NCBI GenBank assembly: GCA_002436415.1
Contig: DJMA01000034.1
Span: 1-36,657 of the forward strand
Length of the DNA: 36,657 bases
Direction: 5' to 3'
Origin: Bdellovibrionaceae bacterium UBA6502
GTDB lineage: Bacteria > Bdellovibrionota > Bdellovibrionia > Bdellovibrionales > UBA840
In this document: positions 17,312 through 25,133 of the stretch, in pieces
Position numbering within the stretch: position 1 is the first letter of the stretch
Layout: every line of letters begins with the position of its first letter
The notes under the pieces: generated by a model
What the model was told of the DNA's origin: nothing
What the model saw: the letters and a program-made list of their open reading frames with translations, nothing else
Databases searched by the model: none
Translations under genes and position numbers: made by a program

Positions 17312-17345
17312 ATAGACCTTCTTCAACTCGACCGATTAGGTCTAT
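17312..17345 (+). promoter_or_regulatory. Inverted repeat abutting a start codon
   Basis: ATAGACCT (17312-17319) and AGGTCTAT (17338-17345) are perfect 8-bp complementary arms separated by 18 nt. The second arm ends at the base before the ATG at 17346 and includes the only Shine-Dalgarno-like AGG. In RNA the hairpin would hide the ribosome site; in DNA it could be an operator. Neither is shown. Confidence 0.4.
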
Positions 17346-17921
17346 ATGAAAAGAATTAGTCTATACACCTTAGCTTTAGTTTTTAGTTGCTCTGCCCTAT
17401 TGGCCCAATCCGTTCATCAGAGAATCTCTGAGATGGACGTGGACTATAAAATTCGAGCCAGTGAGGACCCCAATTTTGACAAATTCTTACAAGAAATTAA
17501 AACGCAAAAAGAACTCTCTAAAAAAGCTTCACAGGCAAGTAAAGCGCAGAAGCTTTTGATCAAAAAACAAAATGAACAAGCTCGCCTTGAGTACATACAA
17601 CAAAAGAAACTTCAAAAAAAGAAACAAGATCTCAAAAAACATAGAGATAAAACCGCCTATTATAAAGAACAAAAACGTCTCGCTAAGTTTGAAGAATCAC
17701 AAAGAAAAAAATTCGTTGCAAAAAAAAGGAATGAAGCAAGGTTGCAAGCAGAGCACAAACGCAAATTAATTGCTCGCATGCAAGCTCGTCTATCGAGATT
17801 ACCTGCAAGCTACGGCATTGAGAAAAGAGCTCGGATTCCAAAAGACCAGAGAGAAGATCTTTATAAAAAAGTACTAAAACAAAATGAGGCTCAAGAAAGG
17901 GCACAAAGGTCACGAAGGTAA
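17346..17921 (+). CDS. Secreted, highly basic coiled-coil protein
   Basis: A signal peptide (MKRISLYTLALVFSCSALLA, cut before QSVHQR) is followed by about 170 residues dominated by Lys, Arg, Gln, Glu and Ala. A continuous helical stretch spans about 50-150 (LSKKASQASKAQKLLIKKQN and on) with heptad spacing, and the protein ends RAQRSRR. The net charge is strongly positive. No enzyme motif is seen. A periplasmic or surface coiled coil that binds acidic polymers (LPS, nucleic acid, teichoic-like) is possible but unproven. Only three bases separate its stop from the SDR start, so they are cotranscribed. The start codon abuts a hairpin arm. Confidence 0.65.
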   Translation: MKRISLYTLALVFSCSALLAQSVHQRISEMDVDYKIRASEDPNFDKFLQEIKTQKELSKKASQASKAQKLLIKKQNEQARLEYIQQKKLQKKKQDLKKHRDKTAYYKEQKRLAKFEESQRKKFVAKKRNEARLQAEHKRKLIARMQARLSRLPASYGIEKRARIPKDQREDLYKKVLKQNEAQERAQRSRR

Positions 17922-17924
17922 TTA

Positions 17925-18809
17925 ATGAGGAAAAGAAAAGTTGTCCTCATTACCGGAGCAAGTACAGGCCTAGGACTAAGCCTAGCAAAAAGACTCATCG
18001 AAAAAGACAAATACCATTTAATATTAAGCGCAAGAGAAAGCTCTCTATCTAGGTTTTCGGAAGTTCCTATTGCTGAAAATGAAAACCTCTGGATTCGAAA
18101 ATTAGACATTGAAGAACACAAAGACATGTACGATCTAATCGCTGAGATTAACACTAAGTTAGATGGCGTTGATATCCTGATCAATAATGCAGGGGTTAGT
18201 TACAGATCTGTTGTGGAACATGTCACAGAAAAAGAACTAGAAAAACAAATGAGTATAAATTTTAAATCCCCTCTTGAACTCATTCGATTGGTTCTGCCAA
18301 GAATGAGAAAAAAAGCATGCGGTAAAATCATCAATATTAGCTCTGTTGGTGGTATGATGGCAATGCCGACCATGGCCATATACTCAGCCAGCAAATTTGC
18401 TCTTGAGGGAGCCAGTGAATCCCTTTGGTACGAATTAAAACCCTACGGGATTTCGGTAACGCTAGTTCAACCAGGTTTTATCAACTCGGATTCCTTCTCT
18501 AGAACTAGACTTACTCAACTTGCGGAAAAGTCTTTTAAAGACAGTAAACTCTCTTATCATAATCACTATAAAAATATGGCCAACTTCATCCAATTTATGA
18601 TGCGACATACACCAGTGAGAAAAAATGATGTATCCATGACTATTCTAAAAATCATGGAACAAAAAAATCCTCCCCTTAGAGTGGCAGGTTCTTTCGATGC
18701 TTGGTTATTCGGTGCTTTAAGGAGAATTCTCCCAAGAAGTATCTATCATTGGTTCTTATATAAAAACCTCCCCGGAATCAAAGAATGGGGCCGGGAATAC
18801 AAGCCTTAG
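17925..18809 (+). CDS. Short-chain dehydrogenase/reductase (SDR)
   Basis: This is a classical SDR: cofactor loop TGASTGLG (residues 10-17), NNAG (87-90), and catalytic S140, Y153 and K157 in ISSVGG and YSASK. R37 after the second strand (LSARE) suggests NADP(H). The 294-residue length includes an extended C-terminal helical part (VAGSFDAWLFGALRRILPRS) with a hydrophobic stretch near residues 265-285. Such a tail is typical of membrane-associated SDRs acting on lipids or ketoacyl substrates. The substrate cannot be told. It is second in a two-gene operon with the basic secreted protein and ends at a bidirectional terminator. Confidence 0.9.
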   Translation: MRKRKVVLITGASTGLGLSLAKRLIEKDKYHLILSARESSLSRFSEVPIAENENLWIRKLDIEEHKDMYDLIAEINTKLDGVDILINNAGVSYRSVVEHVTEKELEKQMSINFKSPLELIRLVLPRMRKKACGKIINISSVGGMMAMPTMAIYSASKFALEGASESLWYELKPYGISVTLVQPGFINSDSFSRTRLTQLAEKSFKDSKLSYHNHYKNMANFIQFMMRHTPVRKNDVSMTILKIMEQKNPPLRVAGSFDAWLFGALRRILPRSIYHWFLYKNLPGIKEWGREYKP

Positions 18810-18851
18810 AACCTCTCCCCTTAAAAGATTTTTTTCTAGAACTCAAAGGGC

Positions 18852-18880
18852 AAAAAAAAACCTTCCGAAGAAGGTTTTTT
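18852..18880. terminator. Bidirectional terminator between SDR and top6A
   Basis: AACCTTC and GAAGGTT form a stem around CGAA, with nine A before and six T after. It serves the SDR operon on plus and the topoisomerase VI operon on minus. Confidence 0.9.
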
Positions 18881-18885
18881 TACTA

Positions 18886-20052
18886 TTAAATCCAACTGCC
18901 TTTTTTAATTTTCTCTAGGATAATTTTCTCAGGCATGATTGGATCTTTTGGATCTACCATGAAAAAAGCCTGCTGCTCACAACGACGTTTTTCTTTAATC
19001 AACCACTTAAGAACTTGGGCCAATTTTTTATTCTTCTTATCTTGGAAGAATGGGTCATTTTTAAGAACGTCAGCCGCTTTTTTCAAAGCTCTCATCTCTC
19101 CGGCATCCTTAGTTTTCACTTCGTAGGAGTGAAGATCAAACTTATCCACATCCTCAGGTAATACACCTAAAAAGCGAACGTCAGGAGCACTGAAATCTTT
19201 ATTACGAATCAAACTCGCAGCTGATCCAGCGCGAAGAGTTCGATAAATGTTTTGTAATGTATAGGCATCGAGATCTCCAAAGAAATAGATTGGTAACTTC
19301 AATTGATCTTGAATGGTTTTAACCCAACCACGAACACCATTACTCGGAACCCCTTGGGCACCAAGAAGGATACATTTGTTTCGTCTTGTGAATCCATTTG
19401 CAACTAGAGTATTGGCTGTACCTTCTGATTCAACAACCAAACAGAAGTCTACTTTTCCTTTGGTTTTAAGCCTAAGATTTTGCGGTCTATTTTTAGGCTG
19501 AAAAGGAGATGTACCCAAAGTACTCAAATCGATTGTTGCTTTCGAACCATCATTCAATGTTTCTTCAACAATCAATTGCTGCGAGTAAGTTTGACCACCA
19601 CGATCATTCGCGAACACATTTAGTTCTTCACGATAAATCTCAAGCATATCTGAAATAAAATCTACGATAGAGTCTGACTCAGACTGCTCATCAAAATCGA
19701 GTGGCTTCAATTCAGGACTGTGCTTCACCATCCCTTTAGAGATATAGTAAAGCTCCCTTTTTGTATTTACAGCACCAGTATCTAGGTTTCTCAATAGAAT
19801 TTCCATCAAGTACACAACACGAGACATTTTTTGTACCGAACTTACATTCAATTCACTTCTTACCTTCTTATCACCTGGGGTCAAATAACCTACTTTAGGA
19901 GAATAAAAGGCATTGTCCAAGCTACACTTTGTTGCTTCTAGAACTGGACGAGTTGCATCTTCTAAATCTGTTAACATTTCGTTGCAGATTGTTTTCATCA
20001 TCTTTGGGATATTTCTTTTCGTCTCAGACGAACGAGCTTTTGCTTTAGCCAT
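18886..20052 (-). CDS. top6A: DNA topoisomerase VI subunit A (Spo11-like)
   Basis: The A subunit makes the transient double-strand break in type IIB topoisomerases. The 5Y-CAP-like domain carries NTKRELYYISK, with the catalytic tyrosine most likely Y103 (Y102 adjacent). The Toprim domain follows: metal-binding E208 in CLVVESEGTANTL, then D260 and D262 in FFGDLDAYT, near the spacing in archaeal Top6A. The 388-residue length is close to archaeal proteins. The last 90 residues are charged and helical. It starts 12 bp after top6B with AGGGTGA upstream, so the pair is one operon. Topo VI is known mainly from archaea and plants and is sporadic in bacteria. Both catalytic sites look intact. Confidence 0.9.
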   Translation of the reverse strand: MAKAKARSSETKRNIPKMMKTICNEMLTDLEDATRPVLEATKCSLDNAFYSPKVGYLTPGDKKVRSELNVSSVQKMSRVVYLMEILLRNLDTGAVNTKRELYYISKGMVKHSPELKPLDFDEQSESDSIVDFISDMLEIYREELNVFANDRGGQTYSQQLIVEETLNDGSKATIDLSTLGTSPFQPKNRPQNLRLKTKGKVDFCLVVESEGTANTLVANGFTRRNKCILLGAQGVPSNGVRGWVKTIQDQLKLPIYFFGDLDAYTLQNIYRTLRAGSAASLIRNKDFSAPDVRFLGVLPEDVDKFDLHSYEVKTKDAGEMRALKKAADVLKNDPFFQDKKNKKLAQVLKWLIKEKRRCEQQAFFMVDPKDPIMPEKIILEKIKKGSWI

Positions 20053-20064
20053 TTTAATTCACCC

Positions 20065-21924
20065 TTATTTCTTCTTCGCTGCTTTTTTAGATGCAGAAGT
20101 TTTAGTTTTCTTTTTCGCTGCACTAGCTTTCTTTGCTGTAGTCTTTTTAGCAGCCACTTTTTTAGAGGCTACTTTTTTGGTAGCTGTCTTTTTTGCTGCT
20201 GTTTTTTTGGTAGCTACCTTTTTCGTCGCAGTTTTCTTGGTAGTCGCTTGAACCTCATTTGATTCACCAGAATCATCTTCATCATCTACACTCAAATAAG
20301 ATTCTTTCTGCTTCAACTTAGTTAGCTTCTCTTCTGCCGCCTCTAAATCATCTTGAATATCAGCTGCATCACGACCAAGAATGGTTTGCAGACCATTTTG
20401 TGCTTTTTTAATTCTACGATCACTAGCCTCTAAAATTCTTCCCAGAGTAGTTACTAATATTGGACCAAATTTTTCGATATGACTAATTTTTCTCTCAAGG
20501 TCAGCAGCCTTTGCTTCCCTTTTAATATGACGTGAAAGCTTCTGTCCCGCTTGCATCAATGCACGTCGGATTTCTTCCACTAACTCATCACTACTATCAA
20601 TGGTTTCCTTTGAAGCGTTCTTAAATTTAATAAATGGAGACACCACAGAAACTGCAAAAATATAAGGACCTGTCGGAACACTCCCTTTAGGTTGAGAAAG
20701 ACCATAAGAACGCCAATTTACAGACTCAATCGCTTTTGTTACCGCACAGGCACCTTTGTCAAACTGAAGAGGTACACGGTTAGCAAAACGTAAAACTCTT
20801 ACAGGAGAGTCATTGTCTTTCATATCTTTAAAACGAGCGATGGCTACTTCAATCACCACAGGTTTAAAATCACAAATTTTTGGCTTTCTTGTCACAACAG
20901 AGAAAAAGTCTACCTCTCCTAAGCGATATACCGATTTAGCCAGGGAATCTTCACCTACAGACAAAACCGATTTTGTACTCGGCGCCATTAAATCCGTTTT
21001 TTGAATCGCCTGGTAAGCCTTTTTAAAATCATCTTGGGATAAAGTTTTAACAGGCTTATTCAAAACAGCTTTAGGAAGACCTGATTTTACAAATTGCTTA
21101 ACAATATTATCAGATACTCTTGAAAAACCAGTTTTTAACCATTTATTCACAGCAATCCCACTATACAAATGAGCATGAGTCATGAACTCCCCTAGCTTCA
21201 TTGTGTGCGGGTGAGGATTTACTGGAGGCGGCACTTGCGGAATCTCTTCAGAAACACGCGGTGTGTTCACCCATTCGTTATCTAAAAGTTTATAATTTAA
21301 GTTTAAATGTGGATTTAGCAGCGCTGTACCTTCAAGGTAAGTTAAAATCCCTGCATCTCCATTAATTTGTACTCTACCATCAATGCGAAATTCAACTTTC
21401 AAGCCATTGGTTTTTTCCCAATCAAAGGTTTCACGGTTTTTTAAAACCCCTTTATTCCCTTTAATATCAACATTTACCGTTCCACGAATTGCTTTACGCA
21501 TTTTCGCTGTCTTCGAAGTTACCACAACCCCTTTGGCATTAGTTAACTGCGCCCAAGTTGTGGCTGCTGAAATACCAATACCTTGCTGTCCGCGTGAACA
21601 CTGCCCTCTTCCAAATTTACTAGAGGCAAGGTATTCACCAAAAACCTTCGCTAAATCAGTTTCCTCAAGGCCAGGTCCGTTATCTTCTACAATTACTTCG
21701 ATAAGATCAGTGTTCTTTTGTGAACCTGCACCCTTCTTATTAATAATCACAGAAATTTCCGGTAATACTCCGTTAGCCTCACAGGCATCTAAAGAGTTAT
21801 CAACAGCCTCTTTTAAGGTGGTTAAAACCGCTTTTGTTGGTGATGAAAAGCCTACCTGCTGTAGGTTTTTCGCAAAATATTCAGCTGTACTACTTGATGT
21901 AATTTTATTCGATACACGCGCCAC
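20065..21924 (-). CDS. top6B: DNA topoisomerase VI subunit B with histone H1-like tail
   Basis: The B subunit is the GHKL ATPase that drives strand passage. ATP-site motifs are E39/N43 in LKEAVDNSLDAC, VEDNGPGL (79-86) and GQQGIGIS (112-119). The transducer domain shows QPKGSVPTGPYIFAVSVVSP and the switch-lysine motif ASKETI, then EIRRALMQAGQKLSRHIKRE as in archaeal Top6B. The GTG start has AAAGGA upstream. Residues 560-619 are a low-complexity tail of eight xxxKK pentapeptides (e.g. TATKKVATKK) plus further Lys/Ala. It resembles histone H1, HctB and AlgP tails and probably binds DNA nonspecifically. An acidic patch (DDEDDSGES) precedes it. It is first in the top6BA operon. Confidence 0.92.
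   Translation of the reverse strand: MARVSNKITSSSTAEYFAKNLQQVGFSSPTKAVLTTLKEAVDNSLDACEANGVLPEISVIINKKGAGSQKNTDLIEVIVEDNGPGLEETDLAKVFGEYLASSKFGRGQCSRGQQGIGISAATTWAQLTNAKGVVVTSKTAKMRKAIRGTVNVDIKGNKGVLKNRETFDWEKTNGLKVEFRIDGRVQINGDAGILTYLEGTALLNPHLNLNYKLLDNEWVNTPRVSEEIPQVPPPVNPHPHTMKLGEFMTHAHLYSGIAVNKWLKTGFSRVSDNIVKQFVKSGLPKAVLNKPVKTLSQDDFKKAYQAIQKTDLMAPSTKSVLSVGEDSLAKSVYRLGEVDFFSVVTRKPKICDFKPVVIEVAIARFKDMKDNDSPVRVLRFANRVPLQFDKGACAVTKAIESVNWRSYGLSQPKGSVPTGPYIFAVSVVSPFIKFKNASKETIDSSDELVEEIRRALMQAGQKLSRHIKREAKAADLERKISHIEKFGPILVTTLGRILEASDRRIKKAQNGLQTILGRDAADIQDDLEAAEEKLTKLKQKESYLSVDDEDDSGESNEVQATTKKTATKKVATKKTAAKKTATKKVASKKVAAKKTTAKKASAAKKKTKTSASKKAAKKK
20068..20247 (-). repeat. 15-bp tandem coding repeats of the Top6B tail
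   Basis: The Lys/Ala tail is encoded by degenerate 15-bp units, eight in a row then irregular. Codon variation among units (AAA/AAG, GCT/GCA/GCG) shows they are not recent identical copies, but length change by recombination is plausible. A spurious plus-strand frame of Phe/Val/Ala residues is only its shadow. Confidence 0.8.
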
Positions 21925-22124
21925 TTCATCGATCCTTTCGAACGAAAAAAACTTTTCCCTATTTACTGTAAATAGAATATTGGAGCTTTTTCAAGTACTT
22001 ACGAAATTCTATTTTTCATGAAGCTAAAAAAGAAGGCAAAAGGACTTCAAAATATCCTTAGATTTCGATGAATTTTGGTGTTTTTCTCGGGCTTTTTTAG
22101 TGCTTTTTAGCCATGTTTTTTAGG

Positions 22125-22424
22125 CTAAATTTCCTCTGTATTATCAATATTTTGTAAGACTAGTTCGGCCGGAGTATGGTAGCCCTTCTTTGAGTTACAA
22201 TCTTTACAGGCTGGAACGACATTTCCCTTTGAACTTTTGCCGCCGCGCGCAACAGGTACAATATGATCCATGCTCAATTCATTGGCTGAAAAGCTTTCCT
22301 CGCAGTAATAGCAGATTCCTTTACTCAGCTGCTGTTTCCACCATGGACTTTTCCTTAAATCACGGGCTTTATTGCGCTCTTTTTTTATTTGGGCTTGGTC
22401 TACAGTTACAAAAAAATGATCCAT
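22125..22424 (-). CDS. Small HNH endonuclease domain protein
   Basis: The 99-residue protein is little more than an HNH module. A zinc-type CYYC at residues 38-41 is followed by LSMDHIVPVARGGKSSKGNV, with the DH of the catalytic beta-alpha-metal motif. CKDCNSKKGYHTP then supplies the second CxxC and final His. The group is the McrA/IS1-like HNH set, often associated with DNA nicking in phage or restriction roles, but many standalone copies have unknown roles. A basic N-terminal helix (KKERNKARDLRKSPWWKQQ) may bind DNA. No clear ribosome site precedes the ATG. It has no methyltransferase partner nearby. Confidence 0.88.
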   Translation of the reverse strand: MDHFFVTVDQAQIKKERNKARDLRKSPWWKQQLSKGICYYCEESFSANELSMDHIVPVARGGKSSKGNVVPACKDCNSKKGYHTPAELVLQNIDNTEEI

Positions 22425-22817
22425 TGGCCTGTTCTAACATAATTTAATGATGATTTCAGAGATCTTAGTTTTCACGATAAAAAGCTGAAGTTTTTACTCG
22501 TAAGTTATATGCAGACTAAAAGCTACATTATTTAAACTACCCACTTTGATTTAGCTGAACTGAAAGATTAGTCACAAAAAACTAGATCCGAACATAAAAC
22601 CTATTCCAAGAGGTCTCTATTTGTTAGTAAGCTTCATTCGAACTTAGAGGGGCCTATTTATACCTAAAAGCCCGAAACTGGAATGAAGCCATGCCAGCAA
22701 AGCCACGAGATACCTAAGTAGGTAGCTACTTTTTGAACTTCTACCCCAGAAAGCCTAGATTCCCATTTTCTTTAATGATATAAGCTCAAATCTAGCCGAA
22801 TTAAAGGAGACTGAAAC
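22425..22817. other. Gap before bolA with a possible structured RNA
   Basis: No coding frame is convincing. GCTTCATTC (22631-22639) pairs with GAATGAAGC (22681-22689). CTGG/CCAG and AAGTAG/CTACTT stems follow, the last with a GTAG loop and a run of T at 22727-22745, like a weak terminator. The 3' part, AGCAAAGCCACGAG then GTAGGTAGC, recalls the c-di-GMP-I riboswitch, but the expected 5' pairing strand is not found. The bolA promoter probably lies after 22745. Confidence 0.3.
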
Positions 22818-23048
22818 ATGATGAATCTTGAGGATATGGAAAATCGCCTAAAAACCCGTTTCCCTGATGCTGAAGTGAAACTTGCAGACATGACAGGTAC
22901 TGGAGACCATATTTTTTTAGAGATTCAAACCAGCGAGTTTGAGGGTATGCCGAGAATCCGCCAACACCAATCCGTAATGGCAGTCTTCGACGAAGAGTTA
23001 AAATCAGGTAAACTTCACGCAATTCAAATTCAATCCAAAGCAAAATAG
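22818..23048 (+). CDS. bolA: BolA-like protein
   Basis: The 76 residues match the small BolA fold: N-terminal helix (LEDMENRLKTRFPDAEVKL), central DHIFLEI strand, the conserved His of RIRQHQSVMAVFDEELKSG, and C-terminal LHAIQIQSK. BolA proteins bind a [2Fe-2S] cluster with a monothiol glutaredoxin, and such a glutaredoxin is encoded 17 bp downstream. The His in RQHQ is the likely cluster ligand. AAAGGAG precedes the first of two adjacent ATG codons. The likely role is iron-sulfur trafficking or iron sensing. Confidence 0.92.
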   Translation: MMNLEDMENRLKTRFPDAEVKLADMTGTGDHIFLEIQTSEFEGMPRIRQHQSVMAVFDEELKSGKLHAIQIQSKAK

Positions 23049-23065
23049 TAATTAAGGAGATCTCA

Positions 23066-23374
23066 ATGAGTGATGTTAAAGAAAGAATTGAAAAAATATT
23101 AGAAGAGCATAAAGCGGTTCTTTTTATGAAAGGAACACCTAGCTTTCCGCAGTGTGGATTCTCAATGAGAGCTTCCGCCATTCTGCAAGAACTTGGTGCT
23201 GACTATTTTGCAGTAGATGTACTAGAAGACCCAGAAATCCGCGAAGGAATCAAAGTTTTCGGCAACTGGCCTACCATTCCTCAACTATACGTGAATAAAG
23301 AACTTCTAGGTGGAAGCGATATCCTAATGGAGATGTTCGAGACTGGAGAGCTAAAAGCAGCTCTTGAGGCCTAA
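23066..23374 (+). CDS. grxD: Monothiol glutaredoxin, Grx4 type
   Basis: The CGFS active site (residues 30-33) sits in KGTPSFPQCGFSMRA. Further Grx4 motifs are NWPTIPQLYV and LLGGSDILMEM, which bind glutathione. The length is 102 residues. Monothiol CGFS glutaredoxins assemble glutathione-ligated [2Fe-2S] clusters as dimers or with BolA and hand them to targets. The gene directly follows bolA, each with a good ribosome site (AAGGAG), and a strong terminator comes after. The conserved BolA-Grx pairing supports both calls. Confidence 0.97.
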   Translation: MSDVKERIEKILEEHKAVLFMKGTPSFPQCGFSMRASAILQELGADYFAVDVLEDPEIREGIKVFGNWPTIPQLYVNKELLGGSDILMEMFETGELKAALEA

Positions 23375-23396
23375 GCCCTAGCAAATACTGTCTAAC

Positions 23397-23428
23397 AAAA
23401 AAACAGGTCTTCTAAGGCCTGTTTTTTT
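23397..23428 (+). terminator. Terminator of the bolA-grxD operon
   Basis: AAACAGG and CCTGTTT form a stem with a 10-nt loop, followed by T7, 25 bp after the grxD stop. Confidence 0.9.
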
Positions 23429-23561
23429 ATTTAATGTAAAAGCACAATTGCAATTACCACCCACGGCATCCTTAAAAACTAGAGTCATAGTCTTAAGAAA
23501 AACCTGACAATTGAAATGAAATATAGGATATTCAATGGCAAATCTAAACAAGGATTAAACA

Positions 23562-24944
23562 TTGTCATTGACGGAATTAAACGACTTTTTATCTGCAGAA
23601 CAAATACAAACCGATAAAGACATTTTAGAAAGCTATGGACGTGACTGGACGCGCTTTTGGCAAGCCAACCCATCAGTAGTTTTATTTCCAAGGTCTACCG
23701 AAGAGGTACAAAAGATAATTCTTTGGGCGAACAAGCATTCTTTGAAAGTCGTTCCTTCCGGAGGACGCACAGGCCTAAGTGGCGGTGCTGTTGCTAAAGA
23801 TAAGGAAGTGGTTTTATCCTTGGACAAATTAAATCAAATTGAAAACTTCAACGAAATTGACAAAACGGTAGACTGTGGTGCTGGAGTTATTACTGAAGCC
23901 CTTCAAGATTTTGTGAAAGAAAAGTCTTACTACTTCCCAGTAGATTTTGCAGCAAGAGGCTCCAGTCAAATCGGTGGAAATATTGCTACCAATGCTGGCG
24001 GAATCAAAGTGATTCGCTATGGAAATATGAGAGAATGGGTTGCTGGTTTAGAAGTTGTTACGGGCAAAGGGGAAGTATTAAACTTGAACAATGGCCTGAT
24101 CAAAAACAATACTGGCTATGACTTTCGCCATCTTTTTATTGGTAGCGAAGGTACCCTTGGAATAATAACTAAAACAAAAATTAAATTCACTACTCTACCA
24201 AAAGAAGAGCAGGTGCTACTCCTAGCTGTACCAAGCCTGAGAGAAATCATGCCTATCTTTAAAGTTTTCACAAAAGAACTACCGGTGACTGCTTTTGAGA
24301 TGTTTACCGACAAGGCTTTAAAACATGTTTTACATTCCACAGAGCTAAGCTCACCTTTTCCTGAAGATTATAGTACTTACCTCGTGGTAGAAGTAGAAAA
24401 TCAAAATGAATCCATTGAAGAAAAAATCATGGGATGTTTTGAAAAATGTATGGAAGAAGGCTGGATAATGGATGGCTTAGTTAGCCAAAGCCCTACCCAA
24501 GCTAAAGAGTTTTGGACTTATCGCGAACAAATCTCTGAAGCCCTTGCCTTTGCCCCGCCTCACAAAAATGACATTTCAGTAAACGTCAGCAAGATCCCCG
24601 ATTTCATTGAAAAAGTAGATCAGATTTACCAAGAAAAATACCCACAATTTGAAGTGATCTGGTTTGGGCACATTGGTGATGGAAACGTTCATGTAAATAT
24701 CCTAAAACCAAAAGACATGGAGATGAATGACTTCCTCAATGAGGTACACAAGGTGGATGATATTTTATTCCAAGAAATCAAAGCTCTAGGTGGTAGTGTA
24801 AGCGCTGAGCACGGTGTGGGCTTAGTCAAAAAGAAGCCTTTGAACTACACTCGAAGCAAAGAGGAAATCGAAATCATGAAGGCAATGAAACAAGCATTTG
24901 ATCCAAACCTGATTCTAAATCCAGGGAAAGTGTTTGATATGTAG
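23562..24944 (+). CDS. GlcD-type FAD-linked oxidase (D-lactate/glycolate/D-2-hydroxyacid dehydrogenase)
   Basis: The TTG start is chosen because AAGGA lies seven bases before it and no ATG fits the domain. The FAD-binding PCMH domain includes VVLFPRSTEEVQKII, VVPSGGRTGLSGGAV and GSSQIGGNIATNAGGIKVIR, then GLEVVTGKGEVL and FIGSEGTLGIITK. The oxidase C-terminal domain has WFGHIGDGNVHVNI and the end motif SAEHGVGLVKK with FDPNLILNPGKVF. The 460-residue length and motifs fit the D-2-hydroxyacid dehydrogenase group (GlcD, D2HGDH, D-lactate dehydrogenase). No GlcE/GlcF or iron-sulfur partner is adjacent, so it may act alone on D-lactate or D-2-hydroxyglutarate. SerA, 580 bp away, can produce D-2-hydroxyglutarate, which makes that substrate attractive. 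Confidence 0.9.
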   Translation: MSLTELNDFLSAEQIQTDKDILESYGRDWTRFWQANPSVVLFPRSTEEVQKIILWANKHSLKVVPSGGRTGLSGGAVAKDKEVVLSLDKLNQIENFNEIDKTVDCGAGVITEALQDFVKEKSYYFPVDFAARGSSQIGGNIATNAGGIKVIRYGNMREWVAGLEVVTGKGEVLNLNNGLIKNNTGYDFRHLFIGSEGTLGIITKTKIKFTTLPKEEQVLLLAVPSLREIMPIFKVFTKELPVTAFEMFTDKALKHVLHSTELSSPFPEDYSTYLVVEVENQNESIEEKIMGCFEKCMEEGWIMDGLVSQSPTQAKEFWTYREQISEALAFAPPHKNDISVNVSKIPDFIEKVDQIYQEKYPQFEVIWFGHIGDGNVHVNILKPKDMEMNDFLNEVHKVDDILFQEIKALGGSVSAEHGVGLVKKKPLNYTRSKEEIEIMKAMKQAFDPNLILNPGKVFDM

Positions 24945-24990
24945 ATCATTTTGGATAAATACATCCTTTTTAGAAAAAATAGACTTTAAG

Positions 24991-25019
24991 AAAGAGCTGA
25001 GTTTTTCAGCTCTTTTTTT
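24991..25019 (+). terminator. Terminator after the GlcD-type gene
   Basis: AAAGAGCTGA and TCAGCTCTTT form a stem around GTTTT, followed by T7, about 45 bp after the stop. Confidence 0.9.
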
Positions 25020-25133
25020 AATCAAATCCCAAAACAATCCTCCCCTTTCACCTGAAATTATTTCAGTGATCCTGAAATGGATAGGCAAAGATAATGAAAT
25101 TGCCTATTTATATAAGTTATCGGGAGGGGAAAA

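Noticed and set aside
19913..20251. Plus-strand frame of Phe/Val/Ala/Leu residues, looks like a membrane protein
   Set aside because: It is the antisense shadow of the Top6B Lys/Ala repeat tail and has no ribosome site.
21383..22021. 212-codon plus frame opposite top6B
   Set aside because: It lies antisense to the conserved GHKL ATPase domain of Top6B, so its length reflects codon use of the real gene.
22125..22424. HNH protein as part of a restriction or defence island
   Set aside because: No methyltransferase, helicase or other defence gene is near; neighbours are housekeeping genes.
22620..22745. Confident c-di-GMP-I riboswitch call
   Set aside because: The 5' strand expected to pair with the GCAAAGCC segment and the GNRA tetraloop are not found; kept only as a low-certainty finding.
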